From: Morella rubra | Taxonomy: Eukaryota > Streptophyta > Magnoliopsida > Fagales > Myricaceae | Assembly (NCBI GenBank): GCA_003952965.2 | Contig: CM025849.1 | Coordinates: 32,137,381-32,201,380 of the forward strand | DNA length: 64,000 nucleotides | Direction: 5' to 3' | Shown here: positions 28,314 to 39,727 of the stretch, piece after piece | Position numbering within the stretch: position 1 is the first letter of the stretch | Layout of the letters: every line of letters begins with the position of its first letter | The notes under the pieces: generated by a model | The model's input: only the letters and a program-made list of their open reading frames with translations | What the model was told of the DNA's origin: nothing | Databases searched by the model: none | Made by a program: the position numbers and the translations under genes

Positions 28314-28935
28314 CATGTTTGGTAAACGGGCTAAGATTTGGTCTGGGTTTTAGTTTTAGGTTTAAATTTAAATTTTATGAAACTAGTTTTAAAACCTCTT
28401 TAGAGACTAAAACCTGTTTGGATGGACCAGTTTCAATTTAGTTTCATAAATATTTTATTAATTTATGTATAAAAAAATGACTTTAAAAAAAAAATTGTCA
28501 GGGAAAGGGAATCCACCCCCACCCGTCTCGTCAGAACCACACTAGGAGGGATGGCGGAGGCAACGGAACCCTTTCCCTGTGGTTGGAGCGGTGGATCTGC
28601 CCCTCCATTTAACCCTGTTCACGGGGAGAGGCTCCTCGATCAGTCCCTGTGCACGGAGGGAAAGAGGGGGCGATTGCAGGGAGAGCGCCGGGGCCAGGTC
28701 TGGTCCCTCTTCCGTACCCTCGAACTGGGAGAGTATGGGGTGGCTGCCGGCTGCCCCGCCGACGGAGAGAGGAGGGGTACCGCCCTTATGTATATTTTTT
28801 TTTTAAGAAAAAAAAAAATTCATTTTTTAAAGAAATGTGATTTTTTTTTAAGTAATAGATATTTTAGAATAAATGTGGTTTCCATTTAAGATTGGTTTGG
28901 AAACTAGTCTTGCGTTCTTTGTTCAACCAAACATG
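28314..28935. mobile_element. Probable non-autonomous DNA element in intron 1 of the corepressor gene
   Basis: CATGTTTGGTAAAC at the left faces GTTCAACCAAACATG at the right, a short inverted repeat typical of MITE ends. The core (28540-28790) is unusually GC-rich for the intron and has no recognised protein. No target duplication could be fixed. Confidence 0.35.
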
Positions 28936-30439
28936 ATTTTGATAAAATAGTTTTAAAACCAGTCTTGAGTGTTGAAACCAGAACTGAGTCCAGTTCACAT
29001 AGGTAATTTTCTATGTTGTTCTATGTAGGTGTACAGAAGCTGTATAAGTTAGTATATGGCTACAAGTAGTCAAAGAGTTTAATGTTTTACATTTTGTTCT
29101 TAAAAATATTTTTTAAAATCCTGAATTAAGATACTGTGGTACATATATATCGTTAAATTATTAACAAGAAATGTACAAGTGAAATGACCGCTTACAGGTT
29201 CAATTATTTTATTGAAATTGGTAAGTAAAACATTCACTGTGTTTCACCGAATGTAGACAATAGGTGTTGAGTTTGTTAAGTATGCCTGTGTATTCTCTTT
29301 TAGTTAGCCAGTAGTGGGATTGCCAAGAGTTCTCTGTTATTCTGCTTGCTGTGGTATTTGGATTATAAGTCTGTATATTTTACACATTATAGTATCGGTT
29401 ATAGAGGACACTAATAACTAGTTGTTAAGTTGATGACTGTAAATCTAACAACTTTTGGATTTATTGCCTTTAAAGGGTCTTGGGTATAGGATTTTTCACA
29501 CATGAATCTTCTTCTCATTTCTTTCTTTTGCTTATGAGCTAAGACATGCTCTTCATGTTGCAACTGATAGAAAGGCGGGAAATCGTTGTGAGAATAAAGA
29601 ATTACTCCATATCTTTAGCAGTGATAATGGATATGGTGCACAAAGGAAGTACATAGGTCATCCAACGTTCCAATCTCTTGTAGGAAAATCTCCTGTAGTT
29701 CTGGGGATTTGAAGTGACCCATCCACATAATCCAAAAGTTCCCCCCGCGCCCCCTCTCCCTCCCTCCCCAAGCAAACCTTTCATTGCATAGAACAATGGC
29801 GAGTCATTTTCAGATGCTTCTTTCGAAAGAGCTTGGAAAAAGTCTTATTGATCACTCAAATAACAGGCTGGTGATGTTGTGCTTCATCGATGATAACTCT
29901 TCTAAAAATGATTGCCCTAAATGTCAGCTCCACTGAAACTTTAGTACCACCCATCTGTCGGCAACTTTAATGAGTCATTTTGTATTTTGCTCTATTTAGA
30001 AAAATATCCTTTCTTAGTCATTCACCATGATGTTTTGTTTTTGACCTTATTTATGCCTTTTTAGGCGTCTGTCACTTCACTTCTTAGCTTTCTACTTGTC
30101 TTTTGTTCTAAATGTATCACTGCATTGGAGGTCTTAATCTCATCTTGTTCTTTGTGATCGACATCTTCTATGCATGATCCATTCTTTATCATATCTGTCC
30201 TTGCATTGCCACTGACAAGTGCCCCTTGGGCTCGGTCCAGTAATTCAAGTAATTCAACATACTCATGACGTTTTTTAGCTTTCCTCTTTTTACTTAGGTT
30301 TTCTTTTTAAATTCTAGTGTGTGGTCATAACATCTTTGTGGTGCTGCTTCGCCTTTTGTCCACTTCGTGTTACCTTGGCATTCTTTTAATGCCACAATTT
30401 TAACCTGTTAATTTTAAACCTTTTTTATTGTTTCACATA

Positions 30440-31625
30440 AGTGTTTAAGAAGAAGCAAGCTATGAAATGTTGAAGATTGCCATTGCCATGCTCTTTAGTT
30501 TGTGAGTAACTTCTTAATTTCTCTAGCACTTTTTTTCTTAATTTCTATGTTTCTCTAATGATATTCAGTTAGTAATTTATGCTTTTTGTTTCACCCTTGA
30601 CATTTTTACTTTCTTCTTTTTGGGTCTGGTATACTTTTGTTTGTGAAAACAACATTGCGGTTGTTGACTGGAAATGCAATATGCAGCCAAAGCTTTAGAA
30701 CTGTTTTGCAAGACCTATGTCAACGGACTTACGAGATAACTTTGAAGAGAGGAGCAAAGACCGTGAATTCATTGCATTTGTAAGTGATATGTTATTCATT
30801 AACTATTAGGTTGTAAATATCTTCTGTGGGATGACTGAGTGATTTGCATACAGGTGACAACAATCAAACAGTCTCTACTCGTTTATTTCAAAATCATCAC
30901 TGGATCTTTATGCTTTTAGTGGTCATTTAACTGAGACAATGGCTGCTTTCATACTTTTTAGTTGTAGAGAATCTGGTTTTTTTTGTAAGTCGTCAATCTA
31001 ACATCTCCAGGTTTAATGTTTCGACTTTCTGAGGGATTTCTGTTTTGATTTAATGGTTCTGATCGTCAATGCCAAAAGAAGGTTTGTAACATCTTTTTAT
31101 CCAAGAAAAAGTGAAGAAATAACCTGATTGAATCTAAGAGGTTGTATTTCCCCATTGTTGACAGTTTTTTGCGATTAAAAACTGTGTCTTTGTTGCTAGA
31201 GTATATTGTTTAATTTGTCCAGACCTTTAATGTATTTCGCCAAAATCTAATCAGCTGCTGTTTCCGTAGGAGGAGTTTTTGATGAATTTGTCTATGTTGA
31301 GGCAGGCCACACTAGCAGGAATAGGGGGAGAGGTTGTAGTCGAACAGTAGAAAAGGAGGTAGCTGCACACTCTGAGTTTGTGAAGGTTCAACGACAGGAA
31401 CTCAAGACCTTTAGGTGGGAGTTGATGGAACACATGCTGACTGGAAAAGGTGGAGAAGCGCCACTTCGGAACTTTGACTTGAATGTGGTCTTGATGGGGA
31501 CTCAACAACCATAGCTGGACCCCATTCCAGAAATGAAGCATGAGGAATATCCTGTCCGTGTCTGACATGGAACAGAACGCTCTAGAAGGTTGAGGATGAG
31601 GAAGACTATGATGAAGAGGGTTGAA
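30440..31625 (+). pseudogene. Deletion-ridden partial duplicate of the corepressor 3' exons
   Basis: From about 31080 to 31800 the sequence aligns in order with 31830-32930, but dozens of blocks of 1 to over 20 bases are missing. Examples: the Arg-Gly repeat is shortened, the ELMEHMLTGKGGEAPLRNFD block (31422-31480) is kept, and the last block before the stop (EDYDEEG, 31597-31624) is kept. The intron and 3' UTR are shared too. It cannot encode the full C-terminal region. Confidence 0.8.
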
Positions 31626-31822
31626 TGATCATGTATTGAGGTGGTTCCTTTGGTAAAGTTCTTAGTCTCAATATACGAGTCTCTGTTTTATAGGAAGATG
31701 CACCAAGAAAAAGTGTATAATATGCTTCTGTGCTGAGCCTCAAACTTAATTTGTTCCTTTAGCAATGGAAATCCTGAAATGGCTTATTATTACTAAAATA
31801 TGTTAATCATTTGATTTGTCAG

Positions 31823-32665
31823 GAAAGTTACTGATGATGATGAAAATGATAGTGATGATGAATCTAAGAGGAATAGAATGGTAAGATATGCTGTACTTCT
31901 GGTTCTCTTTCTCCCCATTGTTGACATTGCCAGGTTTGTTTTTTGCGATTAAGTTGTTCTGTATCTTCTTATTCTGTCTTTGTTGCTAGAGTATATTGTT
32001 TAATTTAATATCTTCTTTAGTTTTCTATAATGCACAACTGCCTTCAAAATTTAAGCAAACAGAGTTTTGGTAAAATTATTTTACCATATAACAGGACAGG
32101 CATTTATTTCACTCATAATAATCTTCTATGCCAAAATCTAATCAGCTGCTGTTTCCGTAGGAGGAGTTTTTGATGAATTTGTCCTATGTTACAGCATGAG
32201 GCAGGCCACACTAGCAGCAGTGGCAGAGGAAGGGGTAGGGGGAGAGGTAGAGGTCGTGGGCGAGGTAGTCGAACAGTAGAAAAGGAGGTGGCTGCACACT
32301 CTGAGAAGTTTGAAGAAGATCCAGACCTCTTGAAGCCCAACGACGGGAACAATCAAGACCTTGAGAGGCTTAATAATGGGGAAGAGCCTAAGGAGTTGAT
32401 GGAACACATGCTGACTGGAAAAGGTGGAGAAGCGCCACTTCGGAACTTTGACTTGAACGTGGTCTTGGATGAGAATGGGGACTCAACAACCATAGCTGCT
32501 ACCTCCGCTAGTTTATCTTCTGACCCCATTCCAGAAATGAAGCATGAGGAATATCCTGGCTGGTCCGTGTCTGACATGGAACAGATGGCCATTGATCCGA
32601 CACAACTCGCTAACTTAACTAGAAGAATAGATGAGGATGAGGAAGACTATGATGAAGAGGGTTGA
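31823..32665 (+). CDS. DRAP1: Corepressor NC2-alpha, intact C-terminal exons
   Basis: Exon 31823-31880 (acceptor TTTGTCAG, donor GTAAG) encodes an acidic/basic stretch with DDDENDSDDESKR, a nuclear-localisation-type segment. Exon 32195-32665 (acceptor TTACAG) encodes HEAGHTSSSG, then an eight-fold Gly-Arg repeat, an acidic linker, RNFDLNVVLDENGD, EEYPGWSVSDMEQM and an acidic EDEEDYDEEG end with stop TGA. RNFDLN resembles an EAR-type repression motif, which fits a corepressor. Reading phase is continuous between the two exons. These are the only parts of the gene, besides exon 1, free of lesions. Confidence 0.82.
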
Positions 32666-34708
32666 ATGATCATGTATTGCTGGTAGGTGGTTCCTCAAAT
32701 AGGTTGGTTAGTTCTTAGTCTCAGATATACGAGTAGATGTCAGGTTGATATTGTTGTGAGAGATGGGCAGGCAATAGGGATAGGAAGATGCACAAAACTG
32801 CAACCTCTAGGCAAGACTGAAACTGTAGTCATCTTAGACTTTTGTATAATATGCTTCTGTACTGTCTACCGACAGCCTCAAACTTAATTTGTTCCTTTAG
32901 CAATGGAAATCCTGAAATTTGTGCAGCTCTGAAAATGCTTTTCACTGTTCTTGTGTGCAGAATTTGATGGTTGGACGGCAAATGCTAATAGTAATGAATA
33001 AGTTGCACAATTTGCTTGGGAAAAAGTACACAACCTTCCAAGTAACCAAGGGAAGATATTAAGAAACAAAAAAGAAAGAGGGTAAGAAATAAACTAACGA
33101 GAAGACAAGATGTTAACCCTCGGGAAAAAAAAAAAAAAGAAGAAAAGTGGAGAGAGAAATCAAGAAGTCAAGGCTGGTTCTTGGAATGCCAAATTTTAGA
33201 CGTGATTTAATTTTCCTTTTGTTATTGCAAACTTCTGTTGTCGCAAAGCAATAGTAATGTGAACATTATTATGCTTTTGTGCTTGTGAATCTACTAATTA
33301 TTTCAACGTAAGTTGATAGGAAAAATTATATTTTATTATTTAAATTATATTTTCTAACATTTTTCCTTTAAGTGTGGGCTAAACTCTTTAATTGGTAAAC
33401 CTAACACGTGTATAATGTCAATTGAAATTAAGGTGAAGCGACATTGGCTTAGATACCATGTGAATCTAGCACTTATTCTAAAACCTTAAGCTGATGGTAA
33501 AAGTTATATTTTATTATTTAAATTATTCTCTAAACAATGCTTGATCTCCTTTGTCTGTTGAATGATTTGCATAGGGAGATTATGGTTGAGAAGGCACAGT
33601 AAACACGCTTAGCCATTGACCATCAATAACCCAAATAACTTGTTTCATAGAACATGGGATTTTATTGGTATCCAAGTAATTACTACATGAGAATGTTCTG
33701 AAAATGTTGAAACTGTCCCTCCTTCAAACATAAAACTACCCTTTTATTCAGCTTTATAAGAGAAAGTCCCTTAAGCAAGCACACAATCACTTGCAATGAA
33801 CAGGATTAACAGTGTGTTCGGGAGTTTATAGAGGGAAGGAAGGATGAATCCACCAGAAGCTGAACTATAAGTTATAAGGCTGAGAATCTGATTTGGATAT
33901 GATTTCTTTAGATTTATTTCAATAAGAACATGCCTTCAATGCTCTGTTCTTCAATCACCTAAAATATAAGATGAAAATATTGTCAGCCACACAAAATTAA
34001 GGTATAACCAAAACCAAAGGCAACTTAATGTCAGAGACTAATATGATCAGTTCATAAAGAAACACAGGAATATGAAGAAATATATGCCTAATAAAACTAT
34101 ATGATTAAAATTAGAAAATAAATTGTAAGCAATAACTGTTGCAAGGAATTTGACTTTCTCAGATGGTTCTGCTTTACAGGACTTAAAGGTCATAAATAAC
34201 ATGTACCCAAAAATTTAGCATATTTAACATATTCTAAAATTTGAGGAAAGATCTCCATGCCTTACATTCTTTTCAAGTAGAAAAAGAGAACTAAAGATCC
34301 AAAACACAATCATTTGCCAAGAAGCAAGCAATAAACATTGCCCTTTTATTTTTTTTCGTGGCTTTAGAGACCTCTACTAGAGTTCTTCGCAATTTTAGGG
34401 CAGAGTGCAGAATCAGATTTTAAACTTAAGACTTTAACTCTGATACCACGTGAATCTATCATTTATCCTAGAAGCGTCTCTGGAGTTGAACTCAAGACTT
34501 TAACTTGTGCATGCATGTCTGCCATTTCATATCCTACGAAGTTGTTAAGAAGAGGTGTGTTATATTATTCGAATTATATTCTCACACAAAAAAGAATCAA
34601 AATTTGCCGGACAAACACAGCCTCAGCCAAGAAAAACTACTGATAAATCCTCAAGAAAGTCAAACTATATCAAAAGCAGAGGATCTTTGTTTTGTAATTG
34701 ATACCTAG
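32666..34708. other. Corepressor 3' UTR and intergenic spacer
   Basis: 32666-33000 is shared with the degraded duplicate and is probably 3' UTR. 33800-34000 (AATCCACCAGA, AAGAACATGCCTTCAATGCTC) is related to 36855-36915 and 50760-50870, the sequence downstream of other cystatin copies, so it marks the duplicated cystatin unit. No gene is seen. Confidence 0.5.
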
Positions 34709-35112
34709 CTAAGCAGTAGAGCCTGAGGGGGCATCATCACCGATGAGCTTGAACTCCTCCAACTCCTTGACCTTCAACCATGGCTGCTCCAAAACCTTGG
34801 CCTCATAAAGTTTCTTCTTTCCACCATTTGTAGCCTCCAGCGTGATGTAGTACATAGTTCCAGCAAGCACCTGCTGTTTTACATTCACCACCTTCCCGAA
34901 CTGCAGAAGTGCATTCTACACGACAAAAAACATTGCACAAAGACTTTTTTTTTTTTTTTTTTCTTAGCCATTGCACAAAGAATGTTCACTCACATATATA
35001 AATTCCATGATAGAGTTTTGTTCTTATCGAAATGTTCTTCATTTGACGAAAAAGAGAGATAGGAAATCAGGGAACCTGTGTCTTGTTGTGCTCCTCGACA
35101 CAACACCCAGAC
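34709..35112 (-). pseudogene. Phytocystatin, 5'-truncated copy
   Basis: Exon 2 (34915-34709, after a TGTAG acceptor) is open. It encodes LQFGKVV, QQVLAG (the first inhibitory loop QxVxG with Val changed to Leu), [10 protein letters not shown], the EQPWLK second loop and a stop. Exon 1 survives only as VEEHNKTQ and scrambled upstream bases (about 35112-35072); the N-terminal Gly region and the LARFAV helix signature are gone and no start codon is in frame. Copia-related sequence begins a short way upstream (from about 35190), so insertion or deletion there probably removed the promoter and start. It is related to the intact copy at 52328. Confidence 0.8.
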
Positions 35113-35199
35113 ACCATTCGAGTAAGGCTGAAACTGTAGTTCTTTTGGTCAATCTTCTCAAGTATATGCTTCTGTATCATATAGTGTAAGAATAATGCC

Positions 35200-36480
35200 T
35201 TAAAAATAATTTGTTTGAATAATAGTTATTTAGATGTCACATATTTATATTTATTTATTAGGTAATATGATGTGACATAAGATGTTAACTAGATATTATT
35301 GAGTGACATTGTAGAAAAGTCATGACAATGATTAATGAATCAAAGGCGGGGAGTATGACTTTCAGTTTTTGTACACTTAATGTTTTGTTCTAGACCAAGG
35401 TGTATGATATACAATAGGTCTACACTTGTTGTGCCTCTATTACATAGGATGATGTACTCAGTCATTGAGGTGGTGACCTTAAGCAAACAAGTAGGTTAAT
35501 GTAAGAGTACATGCATTGAACGAGATCAAATATGAATACCTTCTGGAAAGTGATCACTGATGTGAGAAGGTATTCAGCACAATTAGTTTATGATATCCTT
35601 AGACCTGAGAGGTTTGTATATTTTTTATTGTGTACTTGTACTTTGACCTGAGTCATTTGGTGATGATCTTTCTAGGTCAAATATTCCAGACAACGTTGGG
35701 TCTTGTGCATGATGAATGAGTTTGTATAAATGTTCAATAAGGAATCCACCAGTCTCTTGTGAGATAGTATATTCAATATATCTATATAGAGTTGGACTAG
35801 AAAAGAATTTGCCAAAGAATTTTGTGAAAATATTTTTCAATTAATATATATATATATATTTATTTGTGAAATTGTTTTGGAAACAATTTGAGAGTCCAAC
35901 GAGTTACAGATTGTGAATTAAGAATTATATGAGCTAGAGACTTAATCAAGGATATATTCGTCCTATTGACTCATGGAATATAGTATGGTGGAAGGATAAA
36001 TAAACGATTATAATTATTAGCAAAAGGGATTTCACAAATCAATCTCAAATCTCGGGGGTGAATTGTAATATGTTGATAGACATGATCACAATTAGTAGAA
36101 GCTAAAATTCAGAATAAAAGAATATAAGGGAGTTAATAGAAAAAAAAAAAGTTTTTCAATGTGATCCTACGGCCGAGATCTGAGATCTCTAATGATCCCA
36201 CGCATATCACAGCTAGGGTTCATATAAAGACTATGAGATATCTTTTTCTAGACAATTGGCCATTATAACTTTGAGAAACCTGTGATGGCTGTGAGGTGTG
36301 AAAAGGAAGGAGGCAGAACATTTGAATTGCTAAGTTGTGAAATCAAAGACTCAAGGTGTGAGATCAACAAGACCTAAAGATTATCGAAGATTGGAGATTC
36401 AATCGCAAACAAAGTTCAAGATCATTTTTCAGATGAAGTAAGTATAATTTTTCGCAGACAAACTTTCATATAGTACCTAC
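35200..36480 (+). mobile_element. Second copy of the Copia 3' region and LTR
   Basis: 35290-35940 aligns with 190-840 (shared GAATCAAAGGC-GGGA, TCTACACTTGTTGTGC, CTTAGACCTGAGAGGTTTGT), and 35940-36450 aligns loosely with the LTR at 854-1340 (shared TCATGGAATATAGT-TGGTGGAAGGA and GGGTGAATTGTAATATGTTGATAGAC). It is more diverged, and its purine tract is lost. No pol is present, so this is an old fragment between two cystatin copies. Confidence 0.6.
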
Positions 36481-36939
36481 ACCTTCGAGCTTATTTTCTT
36501 CCCTCGGCAATTAAAAAGTCTAAGAATGGGTTTTCTTTTAAGTGTAGTACTTGGTCAAATGTCCCACAGTGTTGGCGGAGGTTGGATTACCCAGAATATA
36601 TTTATATATTAGGTAGAGAATATAATTCAAATAATAAAATCTACATTTTCTTATCAACTTAAGCTTTTAGGATAAATAGTAAATTAAAATGTTATTAGAG
36701 TTAGAAGTTCTAAATTCGAGATATGACTCCGCACTTCCCTCCAATTAGAAGCCAACATGTTAATTGAAACCATAGTCTGCTGAAATTACCAGTCACCTAC
36801 TGTTCCATACAGGGATACGGTAATTCATTATACATTCCAAGAGTTAAAACTGTCGAAGGACAGATGAATCCACTAGATCCTGATTTATTACAGAAGGCTC
36901 AGGATCTATTGATAGACTTCCCTAGACGGAGTTACCAAG

Positions 36940-37519
36940 CTAAGCGCTAGAAGAGCCTGAAGAGGCATCACCAAGGAGCTTGAACTTCTGCAACTCCTTG
37001 AAGTTCAGCCATGGCTTCTCCCACACCTGGGCCTTATAAACCTTCTTCTTCCCGCCGTCGGTAGCCTCCAGCGTCATACAGCATAGATGTCCAGCAACCA
37101 CGTTCTGCACAGGACTCCGGCTAGCACTCTTCACCCTCCCATTTTGCATAACTGCACTCTACGTGCCCCACGAAAACAGAACAAAAAGTTCAACAAATTG
37201 AATATCCAGCTACTGGCTTATAAAAAAAAAAAAGAAGAAAGAATATCCAGCTACAGAGCGTTATAGTTTATGGTTCCAGCAACCACCTGCTTTTCAGCAG
37301 TCACCACCCTCCCAAACTGCAGAACTGCTTTCTACACCATAAAAGCAGAACAAAAGCTTCAACAAAGAATATCCAACACAGATTTCTTTTAAATAAAACA
37401 TTCTCCAATAACAAATTCGTGGAAAGAAAACAAAACAAAACAAAAGATTGAGAAAATCAGGGAACCTCTTTCTTGTTGTGCTCCGCCACAGCGAATCGAG
37501 CGAGACTGTCGATCTCCAT
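36940..37519 (-). CDS. Divergent phytocystatin (about 90 aa)
   Basis: Cystatins inhibit papain-type cysteine proteases by wedging an N-terminal Gly region and two hairpin loops into the active cleft. Exon 1 (37519-37466) gives [18 protein letters not shown] with the plant LARFAV signature, but it starts later than its relatives, so the N-terminal Gly-Gly trunk is missing. Exon 2 (37158-36940, acceptor CGTAG) is open, but the usual LQFGKVV strand reads MQNGRVK. A SASRSP insertion precedes the first loop, and the loop is NVVAG rather than QVVAG. The second loop EKPW and the C-terminal end are normal. A TATA box (minus-strand TATATAAA, 37597-37604) and a W-box pair lie upstream. It may be expressed, but with altered inhibition. 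Confidence 0.72.
37265..37331 (-). pseudogene. Partial cystatin exon 2 lying in the intron of the 37-kb copy
   Basis: After a TGTAG acceptor it encodes [19 protein letters not shown], the canonical first-loop region, then runs into a stop without the PW loop. It lies between exon 1 and the divergent full exon 2. The same arrangement is seen at 46015-46075 in the copy at 45738, so the exon duplication is older than the separation of those two genes. Confidence 0.75.
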
Positions 37520-37596
37520 GCTGTTCTGATTTCCGGGTGTTGTCACTTGTGCTGTTCGATCTTCGAATTAAAGTATAGACAGACGATGTGCGAGCG

Positions 37597-37604
37597 TTTA
37601 TATA
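37597..37604 (-). promoter_or_regulatory. TATA box of the divergent cystatin
   Basis: Minus-strand TATATAAA about 80 bp upstream of the ATG at 37519, at normal distance for a plant core promoter. Confidence 0.6.
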
Positions 37605-37846
37605 GAGAACTCAACTGAGACTCAGAGACTGGGACGCACGCGAACGGATTCGGTGCACCTCACTAAATCACGCAGCCAACCTTATCCTTAAGACCTTGGA
37701 TTTTGTTTCTTCAAATCAGCTGTCCCTTTGAATGGCCTTTTTTCTTCGGATATTCCTTGGTCATACTTCTTCCGCGCTGCAGACACGGAAATCATGACTC
37801 ATGTGGCGGCCTTCCCTCCGTATCCTTCAAAGTTGGCAGCGCAGGG

Positions 37847-37860
37847 AGTCAACGGTGACT
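37847..37860. promoter_or_regulatory. Back-to-back W-box (one half degenerate)
   Basis: AGTCAACGGTGACT about 330 bp upstream of the ATG at 37519. The left half is a W-box on the minus strand (TTGACT); the right half has one mismatch. The same element, in perfect form, lies upstream of the cystatins at 45738 and 52899. Confidence 0.55.
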
Positions 37861-37869
37861 TTGTAGGAT

Positions 37870-39499
37870 AAAGGTGAGGATTTTAATAAGGATTAAACTA
37901 GTATGATTTTTTTTTTCCCTTCCTAAGCTAGCATGATCTTTTCTAGTTTGGCCTGGGGTTTTTTTCTATAGCAATTCCTGAGATTAATAAAGATTTATTT
38001 CGATTCCTCTGTTAACTTGGTTCAGGAAAGAAATGATGTGTTCAATGGAGGCCACATGGCACCCAATAAAAAGCCAACATGTGGTTTAAAAGATTAATTA
38101 AATAAAAAATTCATTGAAACTTGACATGTGTTTAAACAATTATAAAATAAAAAAAAAAATATAAAAAGTTAAAAAAGTTATTTTTTTTAAAATAATGTTT
38201 AATTACACAAAATAGAAAATCTGAAAAAGGAAAAAAAACACCCATACTTATATATAACACAAATATGATCTTGTCGATTTTTTTTTAAGATATTCTATTT
38301 TTCTATTATTAAATCGTTTTTCAAGTATATTGAAGGTTTCTCAAAATTTTCTCTTTATTTTTAAGTTTATTTCTAAGTTTTAATTTGAATATTTAATTAT
38401 AGTATTTTTTTTGTTTTCTATTAGCTTATTTTGTTTCTTTGTTTCTCAAATTTGTTTAATTTTTTAAAATTTACTATATATGTAACTATGGTTGTGCTTT
38501 TTTGTTTTAAGGTTTTTTTGACAAGTAACACATTTAAATTAATTTTTTTTTTATTAAATTAATCTTTTGGTACATGTATCAACCTTTTTATTTCTGGTGA
38601 TGTGGCTTCCCTCAGCCAAGTCATCTATTTCCATTGATTAAGTTAATAGAAGGACTGAAATAGGATCTTTGTTAATCTCAGGGACCCATGTAGGAAGAAA
38701 TGAACTATAAGGACAAAATTGGAAAATGCCAGACCACATATAGTAAGGCAATAATTAAGCCTTTTATTAACTTCTCCGCGAATAGACCTGTTTTTTGTTT
38801 TTTTTATACGCAGAACTTTAACATTACCTACTGGCCCCATCCGGAGAGGAGACAAGCACCAACTAGGAAAGTCAGATGAAACGAATGGGACGGCCATCCC
38901 CTTGCCAATGGTTTTAATTTGTTTGATGGCCCCTTGCTTTCGGAATATCTAAATACATTTTGTGTTCGTGAAATTAATTAAGACGAAAAATTCTGCTTTT
39001 ATCTTAAATTTTGCACCCACATGGTTCTAGATTTCTTGGATTTGCACCTGTTATTTATTTATCTAGAATGGAAATATCAATTACGTGTTCTACACGTAGT
39101 TCACTTGTCCATTTTACTTCTAGTATTCAAAAAGATTAATTACATTTCATACTCACTGGGTTTAAAACGGGTCTCCTTTGGTACAATCTCCTCCGCCGGG
39201 TCTATCCCTAAATTGATCAAGATACAAATCGAAGTAAGCTAGAACTACGTACGTGAATGAAATGTGTCTCAAAAATATAAAAATGGGTGCAAAGTGTCAA
39301 GATCTCAAACTACGTGGGTGCAAATTATAAATAACTCTCAAATTTTTTCCAATATCCAATAAAATTTTCTACATCCTCGCCAGTCTTATTTTCCACGTAA
39401 AGTAAAATATAACTTTTAAAGCCTAGTCTCTTCGCAATCTGTATAGAGAGCACTCGCACGTCGTCTAGCTATACCCAAGTCGGAGAGAGAAAAACACAA
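37870..39499. other. Intergenic region between divergently transcribed cystatins
   Basis: AT-rich with long T runs (38100-38600). No gene found. The right end (39370-39499) should hold the promoter of the broken plus-strand cystatin. Confidence 0.5.
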
Positions 39500-39727
39500 A
39501 TGGCAACACTCGGAGGAACTACCGAAGTCGAGGGAAACAAGAGTAACCTGGAGATCGACAACCTCCCTCATTTCGCTGTTGAGGAGCACAACAGGAAAGC
39601 GGTACCCTAATTTCTCAATCTTTTTCGTTTTTATTAGGGGAAAAATTAAAAAAGAGAAAAGAAATATGTGTGGATATTCTTTGTTGAAGTTTTTGTTCTG
39701 CACTTCGAAAAGGTGGGAGAAGCCATG

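Larger units (their letters stand above)
26360..32665 (+). pseudogene. DRAP1: Dr1-associated corepressor (NC2-alpha/DRAP1-like), histone-fold exons degraded
   Basis: Exon 1 (26360-26392) encodes MKKKLDTRFPA followed by a GTAAGT donor, the highly conserved start of plant NC2-alpha. The final exons are clean. The exons between should encode the histone fold that pairs with NC2-beta (Dr1) to repress TBP-driven transcription in the nucleus. They are recognisable but damaged: about 30440-30495 keeps scraps of exon 2, 30687-30779 encodes KALELF, then after one lost base the rest of that exon to NSLHL before GTAAGT, and about 31012-31042 keeps FNV-DFLR with lost bases. As read, no intact histone fold can be made here. 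The damage is mostly small deletions, so either real decay after a partial tandem duplication or a poor-quality assembly segment could explain it. Confidence 0.78.

Noticed and set aside
28551..28889. GC-rich 112-codon open frame in the corepressor intron
   Set aside because: Lies within a probable transposon core and has no recognisable domain; three overlapping frames are equally open.
32113..32592. Minus-strand open frames opposite the last corepressor exon
   Set aside because: Antisense shadows of the Gly-Arg repeat and acidic coding sequence.
34934..34960. T run considered as a LINE/SINE poly-A end
   Set aside because: No element body or duplication adjoins it; it lies in the intron of the truncated cystatin.
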